A DNA stretch of 64,000 nt, taken from contig CANQBR010000001.1 in assembly GCA_947589605.1 (NCBI GenBank), positions 59,907-123,906 on the forward strand, read 5' to 3'. The position numbers and the translations under genes were made by a program. The notes under the pieces were generated by a model. That model searched no databases. It saw nothing but the letters and a program-made list of their open reading frames with translations, and was not told the origin of the DNA. Positions 30,745 through 40,684 of the stretch are shown in pieces. This DNA comes from an uncultured Phascolarctobacterium sp. GTDB lineage: Bacteria; Bacillota; Negativicutes; Acidaminococcales; Acidaminococcaceae. The first letter of the stretch is position 1. Every line of letters starts with the position of its first letter.

Positions 30745-31221
30745 GTGGAGATCTTTTTGGAAAACGCTCAGGAAGAGATCGCCGTCTCTCCCGCTTTGGA
30801 AGAACTGCTGCTGAAGGCCCTGCAGTGCTGCGCCGCTCAGCATGAAGTGCCGGAGGAGGCAGAAGTGGACGTTACTTTGGCCGGGGACGAAGAGATTCAC
30901 CGTTTGAACAAAGAGTACAGAGGCGTGGACCGGCCCACCGACGTCCTCTCTTTTGCTTTGAACGAAGGAGAAGAGGAGCCGGAGGAAGAACCGGCGCAAA
31001 ATTTGTTGGGCGATATCGTCATCTCTCTTCCCACCGCCGCTCGCCAAGCCGAGGAATACGGCCACAGTTTGGAAAGAGAAGTCGCCTATTTAGCCATCCA
31101 CGGCCTTTTGCATATCTTGGGCTACGATCATATGAACGAGGAGGAGAAGGCCCTCATGCGCCGGCAGGAAGAGGCGGCTCTCGCCGCCATTCATTTGTCT
31201 CAGGCAGACTTGGGCCTTTAA
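30745..31221 (+). CDS. ybeY: rRNA maturation RNase YbeY
   Basis: [15 protein letters not shown] ... [11 protein letters not shown] zinc motif. Confidence 0.97.
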   Translation: MEIFLENAQEEIAVSPALEELLLKALQCCAAQHEVPEEAEVDVTLAGDEEIHRLNKEYRGVDRPTDVLSFALNEGEEEPEEEPAQNLLGDIVISLPTAARQAEEYGHSLEREVAYLAIHGLLHILGYDHMNEEEKALMRRQEEAALAAIHLSQADLGL

Positions 31222-31228
31222 GAAAAAG

Positions 31229-31660
31229 ATGGAGTTGAAAGAGCTGAGCTCGGCGGATAAAGAGCTTTATGATGCTGCCCTCGAGGTAAGAAAAAACGCC
31301 TACGCTCCTTACTCCCGCTTTGCGGTGGGAGCGGCGGTGAGGTGTGCCGACGGCAAGATCTTTTGCGGCTGCAATGTGGAGAACGCTTCTTACGGTCTCA
31401 GCTGCTGCGCCGAACGCAACGCCGTTTTTGCGGCTGTGGCCGCCGGCTATCGCTCCTTTGCCGCACTCTGCGTGGCGGGAGAAGACAGCCGCCCCCTCTC
31501 TCCCTGCGGCGCCTGCCGTCAGGTGCTGGCCGAATTCGGCGTAAAAAAGATCATTTTGGCTAACACTGAAGGAAAAGCAGCTCTTTACGATGTCGAAGAC
31601 CTGCTCCCCTATCCTTTCGTCCTCCAAAAAAACGGCGACGGAGAAAAACATGGAAGCTAA
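31229..31660 (+). CDS. cdd: Cytidine deaminase
   Basis: RKNAYAPYSRFAVGAAVRCADGKIFCGCNVENASYGLSCCAERNAVF ... PCGACRQVL. Confidence 0.97.
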   Translation: MELKELSSADKELYDAALEVRKNAYAPYSRFAVGAAVRCADGKIFCGCNVENASYGLSCCAERNAVFAAVAAGYRSFAALCVAGEDSRPLSPCGACRQVLAEFGVKKIILANTEGKAALYDVEDLLPYPFVLQKNGDGEKHGS

Positions 31661-32552
31661 AAAACATCGCTCCGGCTTTTGCGCCTTGGTGGGCCGCCCC
31701 AACGTAGGCAAGTCCACCTTGATGAACAGCCTCATAGGGCAGAAGATCGCCATCGTCAGCGACAGGCCCCAGACCACCCGCAACAAGATCATGTGCGTTT
31801 TGAACACAGCCGACGCACAGGTGATTTTTTTGGACACTCCCGGCATCCACAAACCTCAGCACAAATTGGGCCGCTATATGGTGCACACAGCAGAAGGCGC
31901 CTTAAAAGACGTGGACGTGATCCTTTTCGTGGTGGATGCCACCCAAAAACGGGGAGCGGGAGAAGAATACATTTTGCGTTTGCTGCGGGAAGTAAAAACC
32001 CCCGTGCTCTTAGCGGTGAATAAAATAGATAAACTGGCCAAGAAAGAAGAACTGCTGGCCATTTTGGAAGATTACGGCAAAACTTTGGACTTCGCCGCTT
32101 TGATCCCCCTCTCCGCTCTCAAAGACAAAAATTTCTCGTCCTTAGTGGACGAGATCGTCCGTCATTTGCCGGAGGGCCCGGCCTATTTTCCCGAAGACGT
32201 ACTGACCGATCAGCCCGAGCGGACCATCGCCGCCGAATTGGTGAGAGAGCAGGTGCTGCGGCACACTCGGGACGAAGTGCCCCACGCTGTGGCGGTGGAG
32301 ATCGAAGAATTCAAAGAAAGAGAAAAAGGCGGCGTTTACATCCGCGCCACCGTTTTGGTCGAAAGAGACTCTCAAAAAGGCATCATCATCGGGGCCAAGG
32401 GGGCCCGTTTGAAAGAAATAGGGCAGGGGGCTCGGCTCGGTTTGGAAAATTTGCTGGCCTGCCCGGTCTACTTGGACCTGTGGGTGAAAGTGCGGGCCGA
32501 TTGGCGCAATCAGGATCGTTTCCTGCGCCACTTGGGCTACGGCGACGATTAA
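31650..32552 (+). CDS. era: GTPase Era
   Basis: SGFCALVGRPNVGKSTLMNSLIGQKIAIVSDRPQTTRNK; KH domain C-terminus; start at internal Met 31650. Confidence 0.97.
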   Translation: MEAKKHRSGFCALVGRPNVGKSTLMNSLIGQKIAIVSDRPQTTRNKIMCVLNTADAQVIFLDTPGIHKPQHKLGRYMVHTAEGALKDVDVILFVVDATQKRGAGEEYILRLLREVKTPVLLAVNKIDKLAKKEELLAILEDYGKTLDFAALIPLSALKDKNFSSLVDEIVRHLPEGPAYFPEDVLTDQPERTIAAELVREQVLRHTRDEVPHAVAVEIEEFKEREKGGVYIRATVLVERDSQKGIIIGAKGARLKEIGQGARLGLENLLACPVYLDLWVKVRADWRNQDRFLRHLGYGDD

Positions 32553-32592
32553 GGAGTGAGGACTTATCGACAGCGATCCCCGGCTGTTCGCG

Positions 32593-33861
32593 GTGCTTTT
32601 CGGGGCGGCAGCCGTAACTTTGATCTTCATCAACGGCTTTTTCGTGCTGGCAGAATATGCCCTGGTGCACAGCCGTAAAACAAAATTGGCGGAGCCTGCA
32701 GAGCAGGGCGACGCCAAAGCTCAGGCCGCGCTGGCCGTTTTAGACAAACAGGATGCCTATTTGAGCAGCATCCAGTTGGGCATCACCGCCTCCAGCGTTT
32801 TGCTGGGGCTGGTCTGCGTGCCTCTCTTTCGTTTGCTCTTTGCTTTAGTCGGCATCGAAGCGACGTGGGGCTGCTGGCTGCCGGCCTATCTATCGGTGGT
32901 GGTGGCCCATGTGGTCTTCGCCGAATTGGTGCCCCGCACCGTGGCCCTCAACAAGATCGAAGAGTCGGCCATGGCCATGGCCTATCCCGTAACTTTCTTC
33001 TACTATTTGACTTACCCGCTGATGCTGTTCTGTCATCGCTTCAGCCGGGCGGTGCTGCGGCTCTTGGGCTTCTCTCGGCCTAAAGAAGATCTCTCCGTCA
33101 GCGAAGACGAATTGCGGGAGATCGTCAGCGCCAGCGGGCAGGAAGGGGAGATCGACCCCTTGGAGAGCAGTATGATCGAAAATGTTTTCGATTTTTCCGA
33201 GCGGGTGGTGAAAGAGATCATGGTGCCCCGGCAGGACATGCACTGCCTTTTCGTCGAAGACAGTTTGGCAGACAATTTGCAGGAAGTGCGCACCTGGGGC
33301 AAGACCCGCTATCCTCTCTGCGAAGAAGATAAGGACCACGTCATCGGGGTCATCCACGTGCGGGACTTGGTAGAGGTTTCTTCGCAAAGCGACTTCGACC
33401 TGCGCAAGGCGGCCCGTCCCATGGTGGCGGTGCCCGAGGCCATGCCGGTGGCCAAATTGCTGCAGCTGATGCAAAAAGAAAAAGTGCAGATCGCTCTGGT
33501 GGCCGACGAATACGGCGGCACCGCCGGCCTCATCACCATGGAAGACTTGGTGGAAGAGATCGTGGGCGAGATAGAAGACCGAGGTCAAGGGGAACAACCG
33601 GAAGCCGAGGCTATCGCAGTTTTGCCCGACGGGGGCTACGAATTCGACGGGCTGGTGCTTTTAGACGACATCGCCGAATTATTGCACATAGAATTCGCCG
33701 ACGCCGAAGAAGACACCATCGGCGGCTACGTCTTCGGCTGCTTGGGCCGCAAGCCGCAGAAAAAAGATCAGGTCACCATCGGCGGCTATGTTTTCACGGT
33801 GCTGCAGGCCGAGGGCTTCAGAGTGCTGCGGGTGGCTGCCCACCCCCTCCCTCCCGCTTAG
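32593..33861 (+). CDS. Hemolysin/CNNM family protein (DUF21 + CBS + CorC_HlyC domains); start uncertain
   Basis: N-terminal TMs, EDSLADNLQEVRTWGKTRYPLCEEDKDHVIGVIHVRDL, CorC C-terminal domain. Confidence 0.92.
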   Translation: MLFGAAAVTLIFINGFFVLAEYALVHSRKTKLAEPAEQGDAKAQAALAVLDKQDAYLSSIQLGITASSVLLGLVCVPLFRLLFALVGIEATWGCWLPAYLSVVVAHVVFAELVPRTVALNKIEESAMAMAYPVTFFYYLTYPLMLFCHRFSRAVLRLLGFSRPKEDLSVSEDELREIVSASGQEGEIDPLESSMIENVFDFSERVVKEIMVPRQDMHCLFVEDSLADNLQEVRTWGKTRYPLCEEDKDHVIGVIHVRDLVEVSSQSDFDLRKAARPMVAVPEAMPVAKLLQLMQKEKVQIALVADEYGGTAGLITMEDLVEEIVGEIEDRGQGEQPEAEAIAVLPDGGYEFDGLVLLDDIAELLHIEFADAEEDTIGGYVFGCLGRKPQKKDQVTIGGYVFTVLQAEGFRVLRVAAHPLPPA

Positions 33862-33864
33862 ATC

Positions 33865-34608
33865 ATGGCAGAGATATTGAAGGCCGAGGCCATCGTCCTG
33901 AAAGTGACAGACCGAGGCGGCGTCGATAAGCAGGTGCTGTGCTACAGCAAAGAATACGGCAAGCTGCGCTTTGCCGCCTACGGCGCCAAATTTGCCAAAA
34001 GCGTCAAAGGGCGGCTGCTCCAGCCTTTCGCCCGTCTGCAGCTGGAATTGAGCCCGGGGCAGAGAGTGGACAAACTTTTGAACTGCGAGCTGGCCCGCCT
34101 GCCCCAAGGCATGGACATGCGGCAATTGGCCTACGCCGCCGTGCTCACAGAAGCGTGCGATCTTTTGACGGAAGAGAGAGCGCCCCAGCCTTCTCTTTAC
34201 GAGCTGTTGGATGCGAGCCTGGAGGCATTGACGAAGCGCAACCCCCGGCTGGTGGCCTTGGCCTTTTCGGTGCAGCTCTTGCGAGCCAGCGGCTTTGCCC
34301 CCAGCTTAGAACATTGCGCCGCTTGTCAGCGGCCCTTGAGCGAAGAAGAAGACACTTTTTTCAGCAGCACGCAAGGAGGAGCTCTTTGCTCTCACTGCGC
34401 CGCTCTTTTGGGCGAGGAAGAAGCCTTCCCCGCTGCGGCCCGGGCTTTTTGGCGGCAGCTGGACGCCCTCGACCTTGCCGCTCCTTCATCCTTCACCGTG
34501 AAGGGAGGCACCTTGCTGGCGACGGAGAAGGCGCTGGGCCTCTACATCCTCAGTTTGACGGAGCGGCCTCTCAAAAGTTTGGCCTTCATCAAAGAGCTGG
34601 GGCTGTAA
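33865..34608 (+). CDS. recO: DNA repair protein RecO
   Basis: LKAEAIVLKVTDRGGVDKQVLCYSKEYGKLRFAAYGAK...; CAACQRPL / CSHCA zinc cysteines. Confidence 0.94.
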   Translation: MAEILKAEAIVLKVTDRGGVDKQVLCYSKEYGKLRFAAYGAKFAKSVKGRLLQPFARLQLELSPGQRVDKLLNCELARLPQGMDMRQLAYAAVLTEACDLLTEERAPQPSLYELLDASLEALTKRNPRLVALAFSVQLLRASGFAPSLEHCAACQRPLSEEEDTFFSSTQGGALCSHCAALLGEEEAFPAAARAFWRQLDALDLAAPSSFTVKGGTLLATEKALGLYILSLTERPLKSLAFIKELGL

Positions 34609-34636
34609 AAACGCAACATAAATAAAAAAGCGCGAT

Positions 34637-34675
34637 CAACACCCCCGGGAGCGGCTCCTCGGGGGCGTTGCTTTT
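34637..34675 (+). terminator. Intrinsic terminator after recO
   Basis: CAACACCCCCGGGAGCGGCTCCTCGGGGGCGTTGCTTTT. Confidence 0.75.
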
Positions 34676-35214
34676 GCTGAAAAAGAACGGCGCAACGGCT
34701 GGGCAGCGGGCAAAAAGACCGAGGCTCTTCGATAGGTCGCCTAAAAAGTTCGGCTCTTTTTCGCAAGAGAGGGGCTTTATGCCGCGAGCTCCGGCGAAAA
34801 GTTCAAAAGTTTTCGATGGGTGGCGCGAAAATTTTAAGTTTTTCAAAAAAGTCTGGGCACAAATTACTTGCTGTCGAAGAAAAAAAGCGAAACTTTTCGA
34901 AGAGTCGCGTAAAATTTTCGGATTTTTTCAAAAAGCCGAGGGAGCAAGCGGCCGATGTTGAAGGAAAACAGCTACAGGTCGGCGAAATATCATGCATAGA
35001 TCTCAGGCCTTCTCAAAACGCCGAAGTCGCGGCGGCCCGCTGCTGCAGGAAAATGCGGGCTTACTGTGCCGCGATGAAAAAGTTCGGGTGCCGAAGACCG
35101 ATAAAGTCGCAAAGATCGAAAGCAGTGCCGATTTGTGCGGATGCAATGTTGTTATTGCGTTTTTGCCGCGGTCCCTTAGGGGATGGCGGTATTTTTTATG
35201 AAAAGCGGCAGCAC

Positions 35215-35279
35215 GATCTCATCATAAAAATTTGCATCTCATCATAAATCATGATAAGATGTAAAAAAGTATGATGAGG
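35215..35279 (+). promoter_or_regulatory. Operator-like cluster of direct and inverted repeats upstream of HTH gene
   Basis: CTCATCATA at 35218 and 35238, ATCATGATAAGATG at 35248, inverted TATGATGAG at 35270. Confidence 0.6.
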
Positions 35280-35286
35280 TGTTGAC

Positions 35287-36270
35287 ATGAAAAAAATGCT
35301 CGGCGATCTATTACACACAGAAGTGAAAGAGCTCGTCTTCGGCGAGAAAGAAAAATTACCGCTCTATCTTGCGGCCGGCTACGAAATAAAAATGTTCCGT
35401 CTTTTCGACACGGAAGTGCTTTTTCTTCGGCCCAAGGAGCAGCTCTCTTTGGCGGTGTTGAAAAAACATTGGGCCGCCTTTACGGCTTTGAGCGGACGGC
35501 CCTGTGTGATCTGCGGCTGTGCCCTCAGCCGTTACGGACGTCGTCGCATGATAGAGATGGGCATCCCGTTTCTGTGGGACCGAGACAACCTGTACCTTCC
35601 CTTTCTCGGCTTGAGCTTGGGCAAGACCGCCGCCGCGCCTTTGCCGCCGGTGAAAAAATTTTCGCCGATGACGCAAAAGACGGTGCTTACGGCGCTTTAT
35701 GAGAAGTGGAGCAAAGTTTCGACCAAAGAGATAGCCGCAAAATTAAAGGTGGCCCGCATCACTGCCGCCCGCACTTTACGAGAATTGCAAGCTTTGGGGC
35801 TCCCCTTGGTGGAACAAGAGGGCAAGACCAAATATTTCAGCTATCGGGGGGAGAGCCGCCGCCTCTTTGAATTGTGCCGGCCCTATTTCAGCGATCCCGT
35901 AGAAAAGAGCCTGCCTTTAAGAGAGGTGCCCCGTGAAGTGAAATATAAAAGCGGTCTCTCTGCTCTGGCTGCCCGCTCTTTGCTGGCCGAAGAGCCCTGC
36001 CCCACTTTCGCCGTGAGCAGACGTGAATATAAAGCTTTGGCTTTAGATCGTTATCCTTCGCCTGAAGAAGACGAGCCGAGCTGTGTGGTCCAAGTTATGA
36101 ACTATTCGCTCAAGGAGGGAGAGAGCGTCGATCCCATCAGCGCACTGTTATCGTTGAGCGACGCAGAAAAAAAGGATCCGCGGGTGGAGAAGGCCGCAGA
36201 AAAAATATTGGAGGAGATATTGGATGATAAGGGGCCTGGAAAAATTCAAACGCCGCTTCGCCCCGTATAA
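35287..36270 (+). CDS. Winged-helix/HTH protein, candidate AbiEi-like antitoxin/regulator
   Basis: Central HTH-like KTVLTALYEKWSKVSTKEIAAKLKVARITAARTLRELQALGL; overlaps downstream NTase gene. Confidence 0.6.
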   Translation: MKKMLGDLLHTEVKELVFGEKEKLPLYLAAGYEIKMFRLFDTEVLFLRPKEQLSLAVLKKHWAAFTALSGRPCVICGCALSRYGRRRMIEMGIPFLWDRDNLYLPFLGLSLGKTAAAPLPPVKKFSPMTQKTVLTALYEKWSKVSTKEIAAKLKVARITAARTLRELQALGLPLVEQEGKTKYFSYRGESRRLFELCRPYFSDPVEKSLPLREVPREVKYKSGLSALAARSLLAEEPCPTFAVSRREYKALALDRYPSPEEDEPSCVVQVMNYSLKEGESVDPISALLSLSDAEKKDPRVEKAAEKILEEILDDKGPGKIQTPLRPV

Positions 36271-36976
36271 AGATCAATACGTGTTGATCGGCGGGGCGGC
36301 CTGCGAGCTGCTCATGGACGCAGCCGGCCGCGGTTTCAGAGCAACGAAAGACTTAGACTTAGTGTTGCTGGCGGAAAATATCACGCCGGACTTCGGCCGA
36401 GCTTTTTGGGCTTTTATCAAAGAAGGAAGATATCGTCACAAAAGCAAAAGCAGCGGCGAAGCCCAGTTTTACCGTTTCGACAGACCTGAAGCCGACGGCT
36501 TCCCCCACATGATAGAATTGTTCTCCCGCTCGCCGTGGCTGCCGGAGGCGGAAGGGGCCGCTCTCACGCCCATCCGTTTTTCCGAAGACCTTTCCAGTTT
36601 ATCGGCCATCCTTTTGAATAAAGCATATTATGAATTGCTGCGGGAAGGAAGAACGGAGATAGACGGGGCGGTGATCTTGGGCCTTCCCTACATAATCCTC
36701 TTCAAAGCCAAAGCTTGGCTCGAACTCAACGCCGCCAAAGCGCAGGGGCGGCCGGTCGACAGCAGAGACATCAAGAAACACAAGAACGATATCGCACGGC
36801 TGACCGCGCTGCTTACCCCCAGCACCGTGCTCACGTTGAGCGGCGAGATCAAAAAAGACATGGAAGATTTTATAGCTCGTTATGAAAAAGAACCGGCCGT
36901 TTTGGAAGACTTAGGCATGAAAGATATCACCAACGCAGCCCTCACAGCCCTTCTGAAAGCCGTCTATCTTACTTGA
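36224..36976 (+). CDS. AbiEii-like nucleotidyltransferase, candidate toxin
   Basis: YVLIGGAACELLMDAAGRGFRATKDLDLVLL (GG..A.......R.T.DLD NTase motif) ... ILLNKAYYELL ... LGLPYIILFKAKAWLEL. Confidence 0.65.
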   Translation: MIRGLEKFKRRFAPYKDQYVLIGGAACELLMDAAGRGFRATKDLDLVLLAENITPDFGRAFWAFIKEGRYRHKSKSSGEAQFYRFDRPEADGFPHMIELFSRSPWLPEAEGAALTPIRFSEDLSSLSAILLNKAYYELLREGRTEIDGAVILGLPYIILFKAKAWLELNAAKAQGRPVDSRDIKKHKNDIARLTALLTPSTVLTLSGEIKKDMEDFIARYEKEPAVLEDLGMKDITNAALTALLKAVYLT

Positions 36977-37008
36977 GCTCTCCCTTCTTTTCCCCTTCTT
37001 TAATTTTA

Positions 37009-37037
37009 TTGACAACTTTTTGAGAAATGACTATACT
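37009..37037 (+). promoter_or_regulatory. Promoter for glyQS (TTGACA-17-TATACT)
   Basis: TTGACA 37009-37014, TATACT 37032-37037. Confidence 0.7.
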
Positions 37038-37042
37038 ATAGC

Positions 37043-37260
37043 TGTGCGATGAAGAAGAGGAGTAGCCTGCCCCTTCAAGCGAGCTGGTACGGTGCAAGAC
37101 AGCGATGCAGGCGAAGGCACTTCGGAGCGAAAAGAAAAAGAGAAAGCGGATCGGCCGAAAATTTTTTCGGCGGGTCAAGCAGGGTGGAACCGCGGAGCAA
37201 GGCACCTTCGTCCCTGTAACTGTCGTTATGGGGCGGCGGGGCCTTTTTTATTGCCGCACC
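37043..37260 (+). promoter_or_regulatory. T-box leader upstream of glyQS, candidate GGC (Gly) specifier at 37116-37118
   Basis: AGGGTGGAACCGCGG T-box sequence; GCGAAGGCACTTCGGAGC specifier context; terminator with GGGGCCTTTTTTA. Confidence 0.92.
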
Positions 37261-37289
37261 GAAAAAACATCAGCTGAAGGAGGCTGCGT

Positions 37290-38168
37290 ATGGACTTTCA
37301 GACCATCATCCTGAAATTGCAAAATTTTTGGGCCCGGCAGGGCTGCGTCATGGCTCAGCCCTACGACATCGAAAAGGGCGCCGGCACCATGAACCCTTCC
37401 ACTTTTCTGCGGGTGCTGGGGCCCGAGCCCTGGCGGGTGGGCTATGTGGAGCCGTCCCGCCGGCCGGCGGACGGCCGCTACGGCGATAACCCCAATCGGC
37501 TCTTTCAACATCACCAGTATCAGGTGATCATGAAACCTTCCCCCGAAAATATTCAAGACCTCTACCTGCAGAGTTTGGCAGAGCTGGGCCTCAGTCAAGA
37601 AGAGCACGACATCCGTTTCGTGGAGGACAACTGGGAGTCGCCCACCTTGGGAGCCTGGGGCCTAGGCTGGGAAGTGTGGCTGGACGGCATGGAGATCACT
37701 CAGTTCACCTACTTCCAACAGGTGGGCTCTCTCGATCTCAAACCGGTGAGCGTAGAGATCACCTACGGTTTGGAGCGCATCGCCATGTACATCCAAGGCG
37801 TGGAAAATGTTTTCGACATCAAATGGGTGGGGGACGTCACCTACGGCGACGTTTTCCACAGCAACGAAGTTGAGCAGTCCTACTACAATTTCCAAGTGGC
37901 GGACACGGCGCTGCTCTTCGATCTTTTCGACAAATACGAGGCGGAGGCCAAGCGGGTCATCGAACTGGGCTACGTGCATCCGGCCTACGATTACGTTTTG
38001 AAATGCTCCCACACTTTCAATCTGCTGGATTCGCGAGGAGCCATCTCCGTTTCCGAGCGCACCGCCTACATCGCCCGGGTGCGGTCCATGGCCCGGCTGT
38101 GCGCCGCCGCCTATGTGAAACAGAGAGAAGCTCTTTCCTATCCTCTCATCAAAAAGGAGGGCCGTTGA
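37290..38168 (+). CDS. glyQ: Glycine--tRNA ligase alpha subunit
   Basis: [48 protein letters not shown]. Confidence 0.98.
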   Translation: MDFQTIILKLQNFWARQGCVMAQPYDIEKGAGTMNPSTFLRVLGPEPWRVGYVEPSRRPADGRYGDNPNRLFQHHQYQVIMKPSPENIQDLYLQSLAELGLSQEEHDIRFVEDNWESPTLGAWGLGWEVWLDGMEITQFTYFQQVGSLDLKPVSVEITYGLERIAMYIQGVENVFDIKWVGDVTYGDVFHSNEVEQSYYNFQVADTALLFDLFDKYEAEAKRVIELGYVHPAYDYVLKCSHTFNLLDSRGAISVSERTAYIARVRSMARLCAAAYVKQREALSYPLIKKEGR

Positions 38169-38169
38169 G

Positions 38170-40314
38170 ATGGAAAAACTGCTTTTTGAGATCGGCACGG
38201 AAGAGATACCGGCCAAATTCATGCCGGGCAGCTTGGCTCAATTAAAGGAGCTGGCAGAAAAGAAATTAGAAGAGCAGCACATCCCCTATGCCGACGTGAA
38301 AGTTTACGGCACGCCCCGCCGCCTCACCTTCGTGGCCGCAGGCGTGGCCGAAAAACAGGAAGATATTTTGAAAGAGGCCAAGGGCCCCTCGGTGCAGATC
38401 GCCTACGTGAACAAAGTGCCGAGCAAAGCGGCGGAAGGTTTCGCCCGGGGCCAAGGGGTGGCGGTGGCCGACCTCATCGTGAAAGACGGCTATGTTTATG
38501 CCGTGAAGCACATCGAAGGGCGGCCCACGATAGAACTGCTCCCTGCGATCTTAGAAGACATCATCCGCAGCCTCACCTTCCCCAAGACCATGCGCTGGGC
38601 CGATCACGACTTTCGTTTCGTCCGCCCCATCCGCTGGCTGACAGCCCTCTTCGGCGATAAAGTGGTGCCGGTAGAGATCACCGGCGTGAGATCGGGCCGC
38701 ACATCCAGAGGCCATCGCTTTTTGCGGGCGCCGCTGGAGAAAAAAGACGCCGAAAGTTTTATAAAGAGCGTGGCTTCCCGAGTGGTGAACGCCGCAGTCA
38801 CCGCCGGCAGCGACAGCTTCGGCTTGGTGGTGCTCCCTAAGGCCGACGATTACGAGCGGCTGCTCAGGGCCAACTTCGTGATGGTGGATCAAAACGAACG
38901 GCGGGAGGTCATTCGTCGACAAGTGACAGAGCTGGCCGAAAAAGAAGGAGGCCGGGCGGAGATAAACGCCGATCTTTTGGAAGAGGTCACCTATTTGGTA
39001 GAATGGCCCACCGCTCTGTGCGGCAGTTTCGCCAAAAGTTTTTTGGCTCTGCCCAAAGAATGCATCATCACGCCTATGCGGGAGCATCAGCGCTACTTCC
39101 CGGTGCTGAAAGAAGACGGCTCGCTTTTGAATAAATTCATCACCGTAGGCAACGGCGACCGCAAACACATGGACGTGATCGCTCACGGCAACGAGAGAGT
39201 GCTGCGGGCCCGGCTCTCCGACGCGGAATTCTTCTTTAAAGAAGACAGGAAGCTGAGCTTGGCCGCCCGTTTGGAAAAATTGAAGACGGTCTCTTTCCAA
39301 GAAGGCTTGGGCAACATGGAAGACAAGAGCCGCCGTTTGGCTCAGGAAGCGAAGGCTTTGGCTTATGCCGTGAACAGCGCCGTCGACCCCGCCAAATTGG
39401 AAAGGGCCGCTCTTTTGGCCAAGTGCGATTTGGTGAGCAACATGGTGGTGGAATTCACCGAGCTGCAGGGCGTGATGGGCCGGGAATACGCCAAACTGGA
39501 CGGCGAAGACCCTGCGGTTGCCTTGGCGATCTACGAACATTATCTGCCCCGCTTCGCCGGCGACGAGCTGCCTAAGTCGGCCCTGGGCCGCCTGATAGGC
39601 ATCGCCGACAAATTGGACAACATCGCCGCCACTTTCAGCCGCGGCCTTGCCCCCACCGGTTCGCAAGATCCTTACGCTCTGCGCAGGCAGGCTTTGGGCA
39701 TCATCAACATCCTCATCGACGGCAATCTTCACGTGGGCTTGAACAAAATGCTGGCGGCCACCCTCTACATGCTGAACGTGCCTGCCGAAAAGACCGGCGA
39801 ATTGGTGCCCCAGATCATGAGCTTCATCAAACTGCGTTTGCGCAATATGCTCATCGATCAAGGGCTGCGCTACGATGCGGTGGATGCGGCCCTGGCAGAC
39901 AAACGGGCCGACGATGTGACGGACATTTATCTGCGGGCCCGGGCCCTCAACACCTTCGCCGAAGGGAGCGAGGCCCCCGCTTTGGTGCAGGCTGCCGCCC
40001 GGGTGGCCAATCTGCTGGCCAAGGCCGAAGGGGAGAGCGCCATCGATCCTCTTCTCTTCAGCGAAGAAGCGGAGCGGGAACTTTACGCCAAAGTGGACGA
40101 GCTCACGCCTTTGGTGATGGCCGCCATGGTGAAATACGATCATCCCAAAGTGCTGCGGCTGGCCTTGGGCCTTGCCGAGCCCATCGATCGTTTCTTCCAA
40201 GACGTGATGGTGATGGACAAGGACGAAAAGATAAAGGCCAACCGTTTGGCCCTGTTGGCCGCGGTGCAGGACATCACCCACGCGGTGGGCGACCTGAGCT
40301 GCTTGGTGCTGTAA
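38170..40314 (+). CDS. glyS: Glycine--tRNA ligase beta subunit
   Basis: LLFEIGTEEIPAKFMPGSLAQLKELAEKKL...; directly after glyQ. Confidence 0.98.
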   Translation: MEKLLFEIGTEEIPAKFMPGSLAQLKELAEKKLEEQHIPYADVKVYGTPRRLTFVAAGVAEKQEDILKEAKGPSVQIAYVNKVPSKAAEGFARGQGVAVADLIVKDGYVYAVKHIEGRPTIELLPAILEDIIRSLTFPKTMRWADHDFRFVRPIRWLTALFGDKVVPVEITGVRSGRTSRGHRFLRAPLEKKDAESFIKSVASRVVNAAVTAGSDSFGLVVLPKADDYERLLRANFVMVDQNERREVIRRQVTELAEKEGGRAEINADLLEEVTYLVEWPTALCGSFAKSFLALPKECIITPMREHQRYFPVLKEDGSLLNKFITVGNGDRKHMDVIAHGNERVLRARLSDAEFFFKEDRKLSLAARLEKLKTVSFQEGLGNMEDKSRRLAQEAKALAYAVNSAVDPAKLERAALLAKCDLVSNMVVEFTELQGVMGREYAKLDGEDPAVALAIYEHYLPRFAGDELPKSALGRLIGIADKLDNIAATFSRGLAPTGSQDPYALRRQALGIINILIDGNLHVGLNKMLAATLYMLNVPAEKTGELVPQIMSFIKLRLRNMLIDQGLRYDAVDAALADKRADDVTDIYLRARALNTFAEGSEAPALVQAAARVANLLAKAEGESAIDPLLFSEEAERELYAKVDELTPLVMAAMVKYDHPKVLRLALGLAEPIDRFFQDVMVMDKDEKIKANRLALLAAVQDITHAVGDLSCLVL

Positions 40315-40431
40315 AAAAATTCGGCGGCACAAGAGCCGCCTATATATGGTGATGTTTGGCCTCTGCTTGCGAAAAAAAGCGCAGGCAGAGGCGCTTCTTT
40401 GTCTTTTTCACAAAGTTTTTGCAAAAAAGTG

Positions 40432-40461
40432 TTGCAACAAAAATAAATAGTGTGCTATAAT
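40432..40461 (+). promoter_or_regulatory. Promoter (TTGCAA-18-TATAAT)
   Basis: TTGCAA 40432-40437, TATAAT 40456-40461. Confidence 0.65.
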
Positions 40462-40467
40462 GGCGAT

Positions 40468-40684
40468 AACTAGGAAGAGGAGTTAGGGACGCGGCCTCAA
40501 GCGTTCCGCTTGCGAGTAGCTCCTCGGACCAGTAAAGTTTGACGGTGCGCCTTCACCCGAAAACTTTTACGGTCGCTATAAAACGCTGGCTTGAAGAAGG
40601 CAGACGTAAAAAGACCCGAACGGCGAAGGAAACGAGGAAGCTTGCGCGGCTCGGTGTTTTTGAGCGTTGTGCCTCTTTTTTTGT
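40468..40684 (+). ncRNA. Candidate structured RNA (sRNA, 6S-like RNA or attenuator leader) ending in an intrinsic terminator
   Basis: Nested complementary segments: GAGGAG/CTCCTC; CAAGCG-ttc-CGCTTG; GGACC-A-GTAAAGTTT..GGTG/CACC..AAACTTTTAC-GGTC; TAGC/GCTA; 3' hairpin then T7 at 40676-40682. Confidence 0.45.

Noticed and set aside
34816-35247. 143-aa ORF between recO and the HTH gene
   Set aside because: Covers the terminator and operator repeats, no RBS or domain pattern; considered non-coding.
37043-37260. Small ORFs in the glyQ leader
   Set aside because: Region is explained by a canonical T-box RNA.
38551-40332. 593-aa minus-strand ORF
   Set aside because: Entirely antisense to glyS; composition (His/Gln/Val rich) typical of shadow frames.
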